A stretch of DNA of 30,584 bases from DATLYT01 sp035574455 (GCA_035574455.1 DATLYT010000098.1:1-30584), one strand, 5' to 3'. Shown: positions 8,216-16,746, counted from the first letter of the stretch. Program-made: numbers and translations. Notes: generated from the letters alone by a model not told the origin.

Positions 8216-9985
8216 GTGTCTACCTACAAAAAGCGTACACATACCTGCGGTGAGTTGCGAGCAGAACACGTCGGCCGGACGGTTACACTCTGCGGTTGGG
8301 TTGACACGCGTCGCGACCTTGGCGGTGTGATCTTCATCGATCTTCGCGACCGGTACGGCAAAACGCAGATCGTCTTTGCGCCGCAACACGATCCCCAGAC
8401 GTACGAAGCTGCAAAAGCACTCCGGTCAGAATATGTCATTTCAGCAACAGGTAAGGTGGAAAAACGCCCTGCCGGGACCGAGAATCCGGAGCTTCCTACC
8501 GGGATGGTGGATGTTGTGGTCACAGAGCTAACGATTTTGAACAAAGCGGAAACTCCACCGTTCCCGATCGAAAATGAGATCGATGTCAACGAAGAGACGC
8601 GACTCAAATGGCGCTATCTCGACCTCCGCCGCCCCGTCATGCAACGCAATTTGCTCGTTCGTCATCGGTTCTATCAGCTTACGCGGGCCTATTACGACAA
8701 GCACGGCTTCCTCGAAGTGGAAACGCCCATGCTGATGAAGAGTACGCCCGAAGGGGCACGGGATTTTCTTGTTCCTAGCCGAATTCATCCGGGTAAGTTT
8801 TACGCGTTACCGCAATCGCCGCAGACTTACAAGCAGATTCTGATGGTGGCCGGCTTAGACCGCTATTTTCAAATCGTCAAATGTTTCCGCGACGAAGATT
8901 TGCGAGCCGACCGTCAGCCGGAGTTTACACAGATTGACGTCGAAATGTCTTTCGCAGACGAAGAGGATATTCAGACTTCGACCGAAGGATTGATCGCTGA
9001 ACTCTGGCAAGGTATCCTTGGGGAGAAGCTCTCGCTCCCGTTCAAACGCTTCACCTACAAGGAGGCGATGGAGCGCTATGGGTCGGACAAGCCCGATACA
9101 CGTTTTGGTCTGGAAATTTCCGACTGTTCCAGTGTTGTGGCGAACAGCGGTTTCCGTGTTTTTAGTGAGACGGTCAAGAAAGGCGGGGTGGTAGCCGGCT
9201 TTACGGTACCGGGCCTCGCATCGTACACACGCAATCAACTTGATGGGCTGACCGATTTTGTCAAATCACTCGGCGCGGGTGGGCTTGTGTATCTTAAAGT
9301 GCAGCCGGACAAAGTCGAATGCTCGGTGGAGAAATTCCTCACCGCCGAAGAAGTGAAAGCCCTCGCCCAGCAATTAGGAGCGAAGGTCGGTGATCTGAGC
9401 CTTATCATCACAGGGCCATGGCAGAAAACGTACTCGATTCTCGGCGCGCTTCGGTTGGAGATGGCTGGGAGACTCAAGCTTATCCCAGAGAATCGGTGGG
9501 ATTTCTTGTGGGTGACGGAATTCCCTCTGCTTGAATTTAGCGAGGAAGAAAAACGGTTTGTCGCTGTACATCATCCCTTTACCGCGCCGAAGCCGGAAGA
9601 TCTTCCATTGCTGGACTCCGACCCTGGCAAAGCTCGTGCCCGCGCGTATGATCTGGTGTTGAACGGGAATGAAATTGCTGGAGGCAGTATTCGTATCAAC
9701 AACACGGAACTCCAGAGCAAGATGTTTTCGCTGTTGGGAATCGGTCCCACAGAAGCGCGGCAGAAGTTCGGCTTCCTGCTGGATGCCTACAAATACGGCG
9801 GTCCCCCGCACGGCGGCATTGCCTTCGGTCTCGACCGTATGATGATGCTGATGACAGGGATGAAATCGATCCGCGACGTCATCGCGTTTCCGAAAACAAG
9901 TAGCGGGATGTCGTTGATGGACGATGCGCCGTCCGAAGTGGATCAACGACAATTAGATGAACTCCATATCCGTATCAAGAAATGA
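8216..9985 (+). CDS. aspS: Aspartyl-tRNA synthetase
   Basis: It charges tRNA-Asp. The 589 residues match the bacterial AspRS length. It has an N-terminal OB anticodon-binding domain (GWVDTRRDLGGVIFIDLRDR, about residues 22-41), the class II core with motif 2 (FRDEDLRADRQPEFTQ), the bacterial GAD insertion around 280-420, and motif 3 near the C-terminus (GLDRMMML). The residue after RRD is Leu, as in the discriminating E. coli enzyme, rather than the His common in non-discriminating AspRS. This suggests but does not prove tRNA-Asp specificity, and no gatCAB is in the window. The start is GTG with a GAGGGA Shine-Dalgarno. It overlaps the next gene by four bases (ATGA) and heads a seven-gene operon. 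Confidence 0.97.
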   Translation: MSTYKKRTHTCGELRAEHVGRTVTLCGWVDTRRDLGGVIFIDLRDRYGKTQIVFAPQHDPQTYEAAKALRSEYVISATGKVEKRPAGTENPELPTGMVDVVVTELTILNKAETPPFPIENEIDVNEETRLKWRYLDLRRPVMQRNLLVRHRFYQLTRAYYDKHGFLEVETPMLMKSTPEGARDFLVPSRIHPGKFYALPQSPQTYKQILMVAGLDRYFQIVKCFRDEDLRADRQPEFTQIDVEMSFADEEDIQTSTEGLIAELWQGILGEKLSLPFKRFTYKEAMERYGSDKPDTRFGLEISDCSSVVANSGFRVFSETVKKGGVVAGFTVPGLASYTRNQLDGLTDFVKSLGAGGLVYLKVQPDKVECSVEKFLTAEEVKALAQQLGAKVGDLSLIITGPWQKTYSILGALRLEMAGRLKLIPENRWDFLWVTEFPLLEFSEEEKRFVAVHHPFTAPKPEDLPLLDSDPGKARARAYDLVLNGNEIAGGSIRINNTELQSKMFSLLGIGPTEARQKFGFLLDAYKYGGPPHGGIAFGLDRMMMLMTGMKSIRDVIAFPKTSSGMSLMDDAPSEVDQRQLDELHIRIKK

Positions 9986-11343
9986 GAGAGAAAATCCGCA
10001 TAGCGAGCGGTCAGGGCTTTTGGGGCGATTTACTGACAGCGCCCATAGACCAAGTCACCAAAGGGCCGATTGACTATATGATGATGGACTACCTGGCTGA
10101 GGTCACCATGTCCATCATGCAAAAGCAAAAGCGCAAAGACCCGAAGCTTGGCTATGCCAAGGACCTGGTGGAGTTGTTTGAACAAATTCTCCCCATCTGC
10201 GTGGAAAAAAACATCAAAGTCATCACGAACGGTGGGGGCGTTAATCCCGTTGCCTGCAGTGAGGCAATAGTAGAGGTCGCTCGCCGATTGGGGATCAAAA
10301 AGCTCAAGGTTGGGGTGGTGCTGGGAGATGATATCTTGGACCGTATTGATGCGCTCCGAGCACAGGGAATTGAGTTGAAGAATATGGAGACCGGGGAAAG
10401 TCTTGACTCCATACGTGACCGTCTTCAGAGTGCCAATGTCTACTTTGGTGCATTCCCCATTGTTGAAGCCCTTCAGCAGGGCGCTCAGATCGTGATTACC
10501 GGCAGAACGACGGATACCGGCCTCACACTTGCGCCGATGATTTACGAGTTTGGTTGGAAAAGCGATGATTGGGATAAACTTGCGGCGGGGACAGTAGCGG
10601 GGCATATTCTCGAATGCGGCGGTCAGGCGTCGGGCGGAAATTTTTCTGGTGATTGGCGTTCGGTTCCCGACCTCGCGCATATTGGCTTTCCCATTGCCGA
10701 AGCTTATCCGAGTGGGGAGATCGTGATTACGAAGCACGAGAAGACAGGAGGGCTTGTTTCACCTGCGACCGTGAAGGAACAACTCCTGTATGAAATCGGC
10801 GACCCCAAAGAGTATATCACGCCGGATTGCGTTGCTGATTTTACAACGATTCAGCTTGAGCACGTAGGGCCGAACCGCGTCAAGGTCTTTGGCGTGAAGG
10901 GAAAACCCGCAACGGCCTACTATAAAGTTTCCATGTCGTATCTCGACGGGTATACGGCTGTCGGAACGTTAACGTATTCCTGGCCGGACGCGTTGGAGAA
11001 AGCTCAAAAAGCAGATGAAATTCTCCGCACGCGGCTTCATGATTTGAATTTAGAATTTGAGGAGATTCGAACGGAGTTCATGGGATACAACTCCTGTCAT
11101 GGTCCCCTGGCAACACCGCTGACCGAGGTGAACGAGGTCGTTTTACGTGTTGGCGTACGAAGTCAGGATTATAAAGCCGTTGAACGCTTTGGAAAGGAAA
11201 TCGCTCCGTTAATTCTCACCGGTCCTCCGGGTGTCACGGGATTCGCCGGCGGTCGGCCGAAACCGAGTGAGGTGATCTCCTACTGGCCAGCACTAATCCC
11301 GAAATCGGCAGTAAAACCAGAAATTGTGATGAAAGAGGTGTAA
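9982..11343 (+). CDS. AtuA-like protein (DUF1446), large domain
   Basis: This 453-residue cytoplasmic protein is recognisably DUF1446/acyclic terpene utilisation AtuA: N-terminal IRIASGQGFWGD, a GGGVNPVACSEAI stretch (about 90-102), GRTTDTGLTLAPMIYEFGW (about 174-192) and SGGNFSGDW. AtuA is named from the Pseudomonas citronellol/geraniol pathway, but its biochemical role is not established and the other atu genes are absent here. Full-length AtuA proteins carry an extra C-terminal domain of about 100 residues; here that part is the next gene. It starts inside the aspS stop (ATGA), so translation is coupled to a tRNA synthetase. The function in this organism is unknown, and an acyl-CoA or branched-chain metabolism role is only a guess. 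Confidence 0.85.
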   Translation: MREKIRIASGQGFWGDLLTAPIDQVTKGPIDYMMMDYLAEVTMSIMQKQKRKDPKLGYAKDLVELFEQILPICVEKNIKVITNGGGVNPVACSEAIVEVARRLGIKKLKVGVVLGDDILDRIDALRAQGIELKNMETGESLDSIRDRLQSANVYFGAFPIVEALQQGAQIVITGRTTDTGLTLAPMIYEFGWKSDDWDKLAAGTVAGHILECGGQASGGNFSGDWRSVPDLAHIGFPIAEAYPSGEIVITKHEKTGGLVSPATVKEQLLYEIGDPKEYITPDCVADFTTIQLEHVGPNRVKVFGVKGKPATAYYKVSMSYLDGYTAVGTLTYSWPDALEKAQKADEILRTRLHDLNLEFEEIRTEFMGYNSCHGPLATPLTEVNEVVLRVGVRSQDYKAVERFGKEIAPLILTGPPGVTGFAGGRPKPSEVISYWPALIPKSAVKPEIVMKEV

Positions 11344-11673
11344 GTGAAAATTCGACTCGATCAGATTTGTCACGCCCGTTCTGGTGACAAGGGGGATACG
11401 GGAAACATCGGACTCATTGCGCGCAAGCAAGAGTACTATCCGATTATCGAGCGCTATGTGACGGCGGATCGCGTCAAGAAGCATTTCGAAGGCATTGCCC
11501 TTGGTCCGGTTGAACGGTACGAATTACCGAATCTTTGGGCGCTCAACTTTCTCTTGCACAATGCTCTCGGTGGTGGGGGTACAAAGTCGCTGAAAAACGA
11601 CGCTCAAGGAAAGACACTCAGCACTGCGTTGCTCAGAATGGAAATTGAGGTGAACGAGGAGGTGCTACGATAA
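11344..11673 (+). CDS. AtuA-related small protein (C-terminal AtuA domain)
   Basis: This 109-residue protein matches the C-terminal domain of full-length AtuA proteins, with the characteristic opening IRLDQICHARSGDKGDTGNIG and the later PNLWALNFLLHNALGGGG. It starts with GTG immediately after the stop of the large AtuA-like gene, with no spacer, so the two should be made together and probably form a complex. The catalytic role is unknown. The HARSGDKGD segment is glycine- and charge-rich and may bind a ligand; that is inference. prfB starts two bases after its stop. Confidence 0.8.
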   Translation: MKIRLDQICHARSGDKGDTGNIGLIARKQEYYPIIERYVTADRVKKHFEGIALGPVERYELPNLWALNFLLHNALGGGGTKSLKNDAQGKTLSTALLRMEIEVNEEVLR

Positions 11674-11675
11674 CC

Positions 11676-12780
11676 ATGTTCAACGATTTAAAAGACAAAC
11701 TTGAGGAACAACGCAAGCGTTTGGCCGCTCTTCGGGGGTATCTTTGACCTCGACCGACGAGAAGCCGAACTACAAAAGCTTCAGGAACAATCCTCCGCTC
11801 AGGATTTCTGGAGCGACAATGTTGCGGCTCAAAAAACTCTCCAACTCCTGAATACTCAGAAGGAATGGGTGGATGCGTGGAAAAAGCTGGACAAGCTTGC
11901 AGAAGACACCGCTTCGTTGATTGAACTTGCTGAGCAAGAAAATGAGCAAGATGTCGTTGAAGAGATCTTGCGGGATATTCAGACGCTTGAGACAGAAATC
12001 AGCGACCTTGAATTCAAGAACATGCTGGGAGGTGAGGATGACGAGAAAAATGCGATTCTCACCATCCATTCCGGGGCGGGGGGAACGGAATCCCAGGATT
12101 GGGCGCAAATGCTTTTGAGGATGTACACTCGCTGGTCGGAACGACACGGCTTCAAAGTCAATCTCGTCGATCTGTTGGAAGGAGATGGCGCGGGCATTAA
12201 AAGCGCTACTATTGAGGTGATTGGGAAGTATGCCTACGGATTCCTCAAAGCAGAGAGTGGTGTACATCGGCTTGTGAGGATTTCTCCGTTCGATGCGAAC
12301 GCTCGTCGACATACGTCGTTTGCATCCGTGTTTGTCTATCCTGAGATCGAAGATGACATTGAAATCGAAATCAACCCTGCCGACCTTAAGATCGATACTT
12401 TCCGTTCAGGCGGTAAGGGTGGGCAGAACGTGAATAAGGTTGAGACGGCGGTACGGATCACCCACGTCCCCACGGGAATCGTTGTCGCATGTCAGCAAGA
12501 GCGGTCGCAATTTCAGAACCGTGAGCGGGCGATGAAGATGCTTAAATCTCGTCTCTACCAACTCAAGAAAGAGGAGGAAGAGGCCCGTCTCAGCGCGTTA
12601 GAGAGCACGAAGAAAAAGATCGAATGGGGGAGCCAGATTCGTTCCTACGTCTTCCAGCCGTATACCATGGTGAAGGATCATCGCACAGGCATCGAGACCA
12701 GCGACGTCCACTCTGTGATGGACGGGGAAATTGACGATTTCATCAAAGGCTTTTTGTTACAGTGGGGAACCAAGAAGTAG
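11676..12780 (+). CDS. prfB: Peptide chain release factor 2, expressed by +1 frameshift
   Basis: RF2 recognises UGA and UAA stops. Translation starts at ATG 11676 (MFNDLKDKLEE) and meets an in-frame TGA at 11745-11747. A +1 shift at CTT-TGA-C joins the 23-codon leader (11676-11744) to the main frame (11746-12780), giving 367 residues against 365 in E. coli. The SPF stop-recognition tripeptide is at about 203-205 (RISPFDANARRH), which marks RF2 rather than RF1, and the GGQ catalytic motif is at about 248-250 (SGGKGGQNVNKVE). The frameshift makes RF2 synthesis autoregulated: low RF2 slows termination at the UGA and favours the shift. It lies two bases after the small AtuA gene and 13 before the first lol gene. 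Confidence 0.97.
11733..11748 (+). promoter_or_regulatory. prfB programmed +1 frameshift site
   Basis: The bases read CGG GGG TAT CTT TGA C. The G-rich internal Shine-Dalgarno-like sequence lies three bases before the slippery CTT, with the UGA stop followed by C. This is the same arrangement as the well-studied E. coli prfB site (AGG GGG TAT CTT TGA C). The two reading frames are each open only on their own side of this point. Confidence 0.96.
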
Positions 12781-12793
12781 GGTATCTAACCTC

Positions 12794-14017
12794 ATGCCTG
12801 TTTCCCTGTTTATTGCCCTTCGTTATCTTCGGTCGCGTCGTAACCGCGGTTTTATCTCGTTTATTACCACCATTGCTATCCTCGGCGTAACACTCGGTGT
12901 TGCGTCCCTTATCATTACGCTTTCCATTCTTGACGGGTTCGAGAAAACTATCACCGATAATCTGGTACGTTTTACCGCCCACCTGCAGTTGTTTGCGTTT
13001 CAGAGTCAACCGCTTAAAGAATATCACGAGACTGTGCGCAAAGTGCAGGCTCGCTTCTCAGAGGTAACTGCCATTGCACCGTATGTCAGTCGAGAAGCGA
13101 TGATCCGGTCGGACGTGGATATTGAGGGCGTGCTGGTGAAGGGGATTGAACCTTCGAGCAACATCTCGCCAATTCGGGAACGATTGATTTTAGGTTCCTA
13201 CAATCTTGACGAAAGTGTGGAGGGCACTCAAGGTGTCATTGTCGGAAAACGATTGGCGGACAAGTTGGAACTTCAGATAGGTGAACGCGTCTTGGTGTTT
13301 GCTCTTCCCGGTACTTCACTCACACTCAACCAGACACGCATTATGCAGTTTGAGGTGCGGGGAATCTATGAAACGGGTATGGCGGAGTTTGACGAGAGCT
13401 ACGTCTACATGAGCCTTCAGAACGCTCAACGATTGTTCCAGCTCGGTGCTGCCGTATCGGGTTTCGATATTTTGGTCCGAGATGTTGGAAAACTTCCTGA
13501 GTTGACGCAACAAATTCCGGAATACTTAGGCTATCCCTATTACGCCCGCTCGATGCAGCAAATGCACAGAAATCTGTTTACATGGATTGACCTTCAGAAA
13601 AAACCTGTCCCGATCATTTTGGGGCTCATTATCATTGTCGCTACGGTGAATATCGTTGGGACGTTGCTGATGATGGTGATGGAAAAGACGAAGGAAATCG
13701 GCGTTCTGCGTACGTTGGGGACGATGCGGGGGAAGATTGTGCAAATCTTCCTGTTTCAGGGAATGCTGATCGGCGTTGTGGGAACATTCCTTGGTAATCT
13801 TCTCGCGTATGGGCTGTGCTGGTTAGAGTTGCAGTACCGAATTATTGCACTGCCTTCGGATATTTACTATATGAGCCACGTACCGATCGAGCTGAATGCG
13901 ATAAACTTTGCCTTGGTCAGCGCTGCCTCGCTCTGGCTCTGTTTTCTCTCTTCCTTGCTTCCGTCTCGTGTTGCAGCGACATTAGACCCTATCAGGACGC
14001 TGAGGTTTGCTTCATGA
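12794..14017 (+). CDS. Lipoprotein-releasing ABC transporter permease (LolC/LolE family)
   Basis: This 407-residue inner-membrane permease has the LolC/E layout: a first transmembrane helix after FIALRYLRSRR (about 20-45), a large periplasmic domain (about 50-270), then three transmembrane helices (about 272-300, 318-350 and 370-400) that carry the FtsX/MacB-like fold. With LolD it would extract mature lipoproteins from the inner membrane and pass them to LolA. The frame is open further upstream, but homology begins at the ATG at 12794, 13 bases after prfB. It overlaps the next, paralogous permease by four bases. Which paralog is LolC and which is LolE cannot be settled from sequence alone. 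Confidence 0.9.
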   Translation: MPVSLFIALRYLRSRRNRGFISFITTIAILGVTLGVASLIITLSILDGFEKTITDNLVRFTAHLQLFAFQSQPLKEYHETVRKVQARFSEVTAIAPYVSREAMIRSDVDIEGVLVKGIEPSSNISPIRERLILGSYNLDESVEGTQGVIVGKRLADKLELQIGERVLVFALPGTSLTLNQTRIMQFEVRGIYETGMAEFDESYVYMSLQNAQRLFQLGAAVSGFDILVRDVGKLPELTQQIPEYLGYPYYARSMQQMHRNLFTWIDLQKKPVPIILGLIIIVATVNIVGTLLMMVMEKTKEIGVLRTLGTMRGKIVQIFLFQGMLIGVVGTFLGNLLAYGLCWLELQYRIIALPSDIYYMSHVPIELNAINFALVSAASLWLCFLSSLLPSRVAATLDPIRTLRFAS

Positions 14018-15240
14018 GATTCGAACCATTTATCGCCCTGCGGTATCTGACATCCAGGAAGCAGTTCGGCTTTGTGACGGTGATTTCCATGATCTCCATT
14101 GTCGGAGTTGCGATCGGGGTCGCCGCTCTAATCGTTGTTCTCTCCGTGTTCAACGGCTTCAATGGGTTGGTATCTTCGATTCTGATCAACTTCGACCCGC
14201 ACATTCGCGTTGAGAGTCCACAGCGCGTCGAGCAATCTGCATACCGTAAGCTTATCGAGTACATCGAAACACACCCCGAGGTCAGGGGATATTCTCCTTA
14301 CGTCCAGGGGAAAGCAATGTTGCTATCACGCAATGCCATGCGGGTTGTCCATGTGAAGGGGATTGATGACCATCGGATCGGAGGTGTATCGGGGTTGCGG
14401 GAGAAGATTGTGCTCGGCTCCCTGACATTTCAGAGCGAGCACCGTAACGGGATTGTCCTCGGCATGGCGCTCGCAGACAGGCTGGGTGTGGTTGTTGGAG
14501 ATACTCTTTCCGTCATCAGTCCCGCGGGGTCGGAATTAGCACTTCTTCGACAGAGTCAGCCGTTGATCCGCCGTTTCCACGTTGTCGGTATCTATGAATC
14601 GAATAACAAGGAGTATGACGGTTCATTTGCGTATGTCGGACTTGCGGCAGCGCAGGCTTTATTTCAGGTCCACGAAGATGTGCACGGCATGGAGCTGCGG
14701 TTGTCATCACTTGACCGTGCCGATTCGTTCAAGGCTGAATTACAGAAGCGCTTTGGCTCCTCGTTTCGTATCCTCACGTGGTATGACCTGCACGCCGAGT
14801 TATATACAGTCATGCAAGTTGAGCGGTGGATGGCTTATGCCATCCTGTGTATGATCATCGGAGTGGCGTCGTTCAATCTGCTTGGTTCGTTGACCATGAC
14901 GGTGATTGAGAAGACGCGCGATATCGGCATTCTCAAATCGATGGGCGTTGTGGAAAAGAGCATTCGTCGTATCTATACGTTGCAGGGTTTGTTCGTGGGT
15001 ATGATTGGATCGATCGTAGGATTGGTTGTGGGGCTCGTGCTTATCTACCTCCAGCAGAAGTACCATCTTTTCCCGCTGGATTCCACGGTATATATTATCC
15101 CCGCTATTCCTACGGAAGTTCACGGTAGCGATCTTTTCATCGTTGTTGTGACTGCAGTGCTCCTGTGTTCTATGGCGGCACTGTATCCTGCTCGCCGGGC
15201 AGCGTCGCTTGTTCCTGTGGAGGCAATCCGATGGGAATAA
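14014..15240 (+). CDS. Lipoprotein-releasing ABC transporter permease (LolC/LolE family), second paralog
   Basis: This 408-residue paralog of the preceding gene shares the N-terminal FIALRYL signature and the GVAIGVAALIVVLSVFNGF first helix. It has a periplasmic domain of about 210 residues and three C-terminal membrane helices (EKTRDIGILKSMG between them, the usual coupling segment). The two permeases would form the heterodimer of a LolCDE complex. The start at 14014 overlaps the upstream stop (ATGA) and is favoured by the family N-terminus, although the frame is open further upstream. The last 10 bases overlap lolD. Gene order here is permease-permease-ATPase, unlike E. coli lolC-lolD-lolE. 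Confidence 0.9.
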   Translation: MRFEPFIALRYLTSRKQFGFVTVISMISIVGVAIGVAALIVVLSVFNGFNGLVSSILINFDPHIRVESPQRVEQSAYRKLIEYIETHPEVRGYSPYVQGKAMLLSRNAMRVVHVKGIDDHRIGGVSGLREKIVLGSLTFQSEHRNGIVLGMALADRLGVVVGDTLSVISPAGSELALLRQSQPLIRRFHVVGIYESNNKEYDGSFAYVGLAAAQALFQVHEDVHGMELRLSSLDRADSFKAELQKRFGSSFRILTWYDLHAELYTVMQVERWMAYAILCMIIGVASFNLLGSLTMTVIEKTRDIGILKSMGVVEKSIRRIYTLQGLFVGMIGSIVGLVVGLVLIYLQQKYHLFPLDSTVYIIPAIPTEVHGSDLFIVVVTAVLLCSMAALYPARRAASLVPVEAIRWE

Positions 15241-15944
15241 AAAAGAGTCCTCTGTTGAATGCAGAGCAGTTGCATAAGGAGTACCCGACTGGCAAACAAG
15301 AAACTCTGAAGGTGCTCCGTGGTGTTGACCTGGACGTCCATAAAGGCGAAATCGTGGTCATCATTGGCCCCTCCGGTTCCGGAAAAAGTACCTTACTGCA
15401 TCTCCTCAGTGGCTTAGACCGTCCGACGCAAGGGAAAGTCACCTTCGATGGGCATGATCTATTTGCCATGTCGGAAAAGCAATTAGCGAGTTTTCGAAAT
15501 ACCGCGATGGGATTTATTTTTCAATTCCACCATTTACTGCCGGAGTTTACTGCGCTTGAAAATGTTGCCATGCCGGCGATGATACAGGGGGTCAGCTCAC
15601 GGCAGTTTCGAGAACGAGCGGCAGAACTGTTACAGGAAGTCGGTTTAGGAGAGCGGCTTCATCATCGCCCGAATGAGCTTTCCGGCGGCGAACAACAGCG
15701 GGTGGCGGTTGCGCGGGCATTGATGAATAATCCGCAAATTGTTTTTGCCGATGAGCCTTCGGGAAACCTCGATGAAGAAAATGGCGTTAAGCTTCACAAT
15801 CTCATCGTTCAGTTGGCACAGAAGCATGGACTCACATTTGTTATTGCTACTCACAATCCCGATCTGACGAAACGGGCGGATCGCATTCTACGGCTGAGCG
15901 ATGGAAAGCTTACTCCCTTGAAACACTTCGCTCAAGGGCTCTGA
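15231..15944 (+). CDS. lolD: Lipoprotein-releasing system ATP-binding protein
   Basis: This 237-residue ABC ATPase has Walker A GPSGSGKST (46-54), Q-loop FIFQFHHLLPEFTALENV (starting near 95), signature LSGGEQQR (150-157), Walker B VFADEPSGNLD (171-181, catalytic E175) and an H-loop in IATHNPDL. The FQFHHLLPEFTALENV segment is typical of the LolD/MacB/FtsE branch, and the two adjacent LolC/E permeases fix the assignment. It powers lipoprotein release into the periplasmic carrier LolA. The ATG at 15231 overlaps the preceding gene by 10 bases and is the last gene of the aspS operon. Confidence 0.95.
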   Translation: MGIKKSPLLNAEQLHKEYPTGKQETLKVLRGVDLDVHKGEIVVIIGPSGSGKSTLLHLLSGLDRPTQGKVTFDGHDLFAMSEKQLASFRNTAMGFIFQFHHLLPEFTALENVAMPAMIQGVSSRQFRERAAELLQEVGLGERLHHRPNELSGGEQQRVAVARALMNNPQIVFADEPSGNLDEENGVKLHNLIVQLAQKHGLTFVIATHNPDLTKRADRILRLSDGKLTPLKHFAQGL

Positions 15945-15961
15945 TGGTGCATTTTTTTAAC

Positions 15962-15989
15962 TTGACTTTCATTGGAATTGGCTTAAATT
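15962..15989 (+). promoter_or_regulatory. Possible promoter downstream of lolD
   Basis: TTGACT (15962-15967) and TAAATT (15984-15989) are separated by 16 bases. A transcript would begin near 15996 and run into the hairpin at 16004-16031 and the terminator at 16043-16074 before reaching the gene at 16108. Confidence 0.4.
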
Positions 15990-16003
15990 ATCAGCCAGAC
16001 CTA

Positions 16004-16031
16004 AACAACAGTTTTTCCCCTGACTGTTGTT
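16004..16031 (+). other. Perfect inverted repeat in the leader after lolD
   Basis: AACAACAG (16004-16011) is perfectly complementary to CTGTTGTT (16024-16031), with a 12-base pyrimidine-rich loop. It precedes the terminator hairpin by 11 bases and would be the first structure in a transcript from the promoter at 15962-15989. Confidence 0.5.
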
Positions 16032-16042
16032 CCAAACGGTCG

Positions 16043-16074
16043 AGCCCGGCGTTCCCCCCAGCGCTGGGCTTTTT
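16043..16074 (+). terminator. Rho-independent terminator
   Basis: AGCCCGGCG (16043-16051) pairs with CGCTGGGCT (16062-16070), with one G-U pair and a C-rich loop, followed by five T. It terminates the aspS-lolD operon, and would also stop any short transcript from 15996. Confidence 0.85.
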
Positions 16075-16107
16075 GTTCCATCGAGATTTTGGAGAAAGGT
16101 ACAGTTC

Positions 16108-16410
16108 ATGGCACGAGAAGTAAGCAAAGCAACAACCAAACGGAGTGTGCGCAAGGATCGCTTGCCGTTTACGAAAACGAATTATCAGATTTTGGGAGTA
16201 GCGCTCCTTGTTATCGTCGCTGGGTACGTCGCTCTTGCACAGAAACCGTGGGACGGATTTCTTCCGCTGGTTGTCGCGCCGATTCTGTTGGTGGCGGGTT
16301 ACTGCATTCTCGTTCCATGGGGAATACTGTATCGGAGCAAAAAAGAGCGGGATGAACACGGAGCTACCCAAGACTCCGACGTTGTAGAGAAGAGCGCGCC
16401 GGTGTCTTGA
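16108..16410 (+). CDS. Small membrane protein, DUF3098-like
   Basis: This 100-residue protein has a basic N-terminus (about 1-24), two transmembrane helices (about 27-45 and 52-72) and a charged C-terminal tail. The pattern FTKTNYQILGVALLVIVAGY followed by VVAPILLVAGYCI resembles DUF3098, a family of unknown function common in Bacteroidota. That assignment rests on pattern recognition only. The ATG at 16108 is preceded by a good Shine-Dalgarno (GGAGAAAGG, spacing 8). It stands alone between a terminator and tRNA-Lys. Confidence 0.75.
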   Translation: MAREVSKATTKRSVRKDRLPFTKTNYQILGVALLVIVAGYVALAQKPWDGFLPLVVAPILLVAGYCILVPWGILYRSKKERDEHGATQDSDVVEKSAPVS

Positions 16411-16490
16411 AAGTCCCACCGAATATCATTATCTTGTTATTGCTGTGAAGTAGGCGCTGTCCGCCAAAATGCTAGTATGAGCGTCGGCAG

Positions 16491-16562
16491 GGGCGTGTAG
16501 CTCAGGGGTAGAGCATCTGCCTTTTAAGCAGAGGGTCGATGGTTCGAATCCATCCACGCTCA
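16491..16562 (+). tRNA. tRNA-Lys (anticodon TTT)
   Basis: The cloverleaf is complete: acceptor 16491-16497 with 16555-16561 (one G-U), D stem GCTC/GAGC, anticodon stem TCTGC (16516-16520) with GCAGA (16528-16532), loop CTTTTAA with anticodon TTT at 16523-16525, and T stem GATGG/CCATC around TTCGAAT. The discriminator is A16562. The 3' CCA is not encoded (CAG follows), so it must be added enzymatically. Confidence 0.96.
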
Positions 16563-16662
16563 CAGCGCGAAGATTGCGAATTGGAGATTGACCATTACTG
16601 TAGTTGTTCGCGGGCTATCGATCGATTTCAATCGGCAGTTTTCAATTTGCTCTCTCTGGTAT

Positions 16663-16746
16663 GCCCGGATGGTGGAACTGGCAGACACACCGTCTTGAGG
16701 GGGCGGCGCCCGTAAGGGCATGCGAGTTCAAGTCTCGCTCCGGGCA
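16663..16746 (+). tRNA. tRNA-Leu (anticodon GAG)
   Basis: This is a class II tRNA with a long variable arm. The acceptor is GCCCGGA (16663-16669) with TCCGGGC (16739-16745), the anticodon stem is CCGTC (16690-16694) with GGCGG (16702-16706), and the loop TTGAGGG has anticodon GAG at 16697-16699. The variable arm CGCCCGTAAGGGCA forms its own hairpin, and the T stem is GCGAG/CTCGC. CCA is not encoded. It lies 100 bases after tRNA-Lys and 36 bases before the TPR gene start, probably in one transcript. Confidence 0.95.

Noticed and set aside
16563..16662. TTGACC box and ATCGATCGAT palindrome between tRNA-Lys and tRNA-Leu
   Set aside because: No -10 element at a usable distance; the palindrome is short and could occur by chance.
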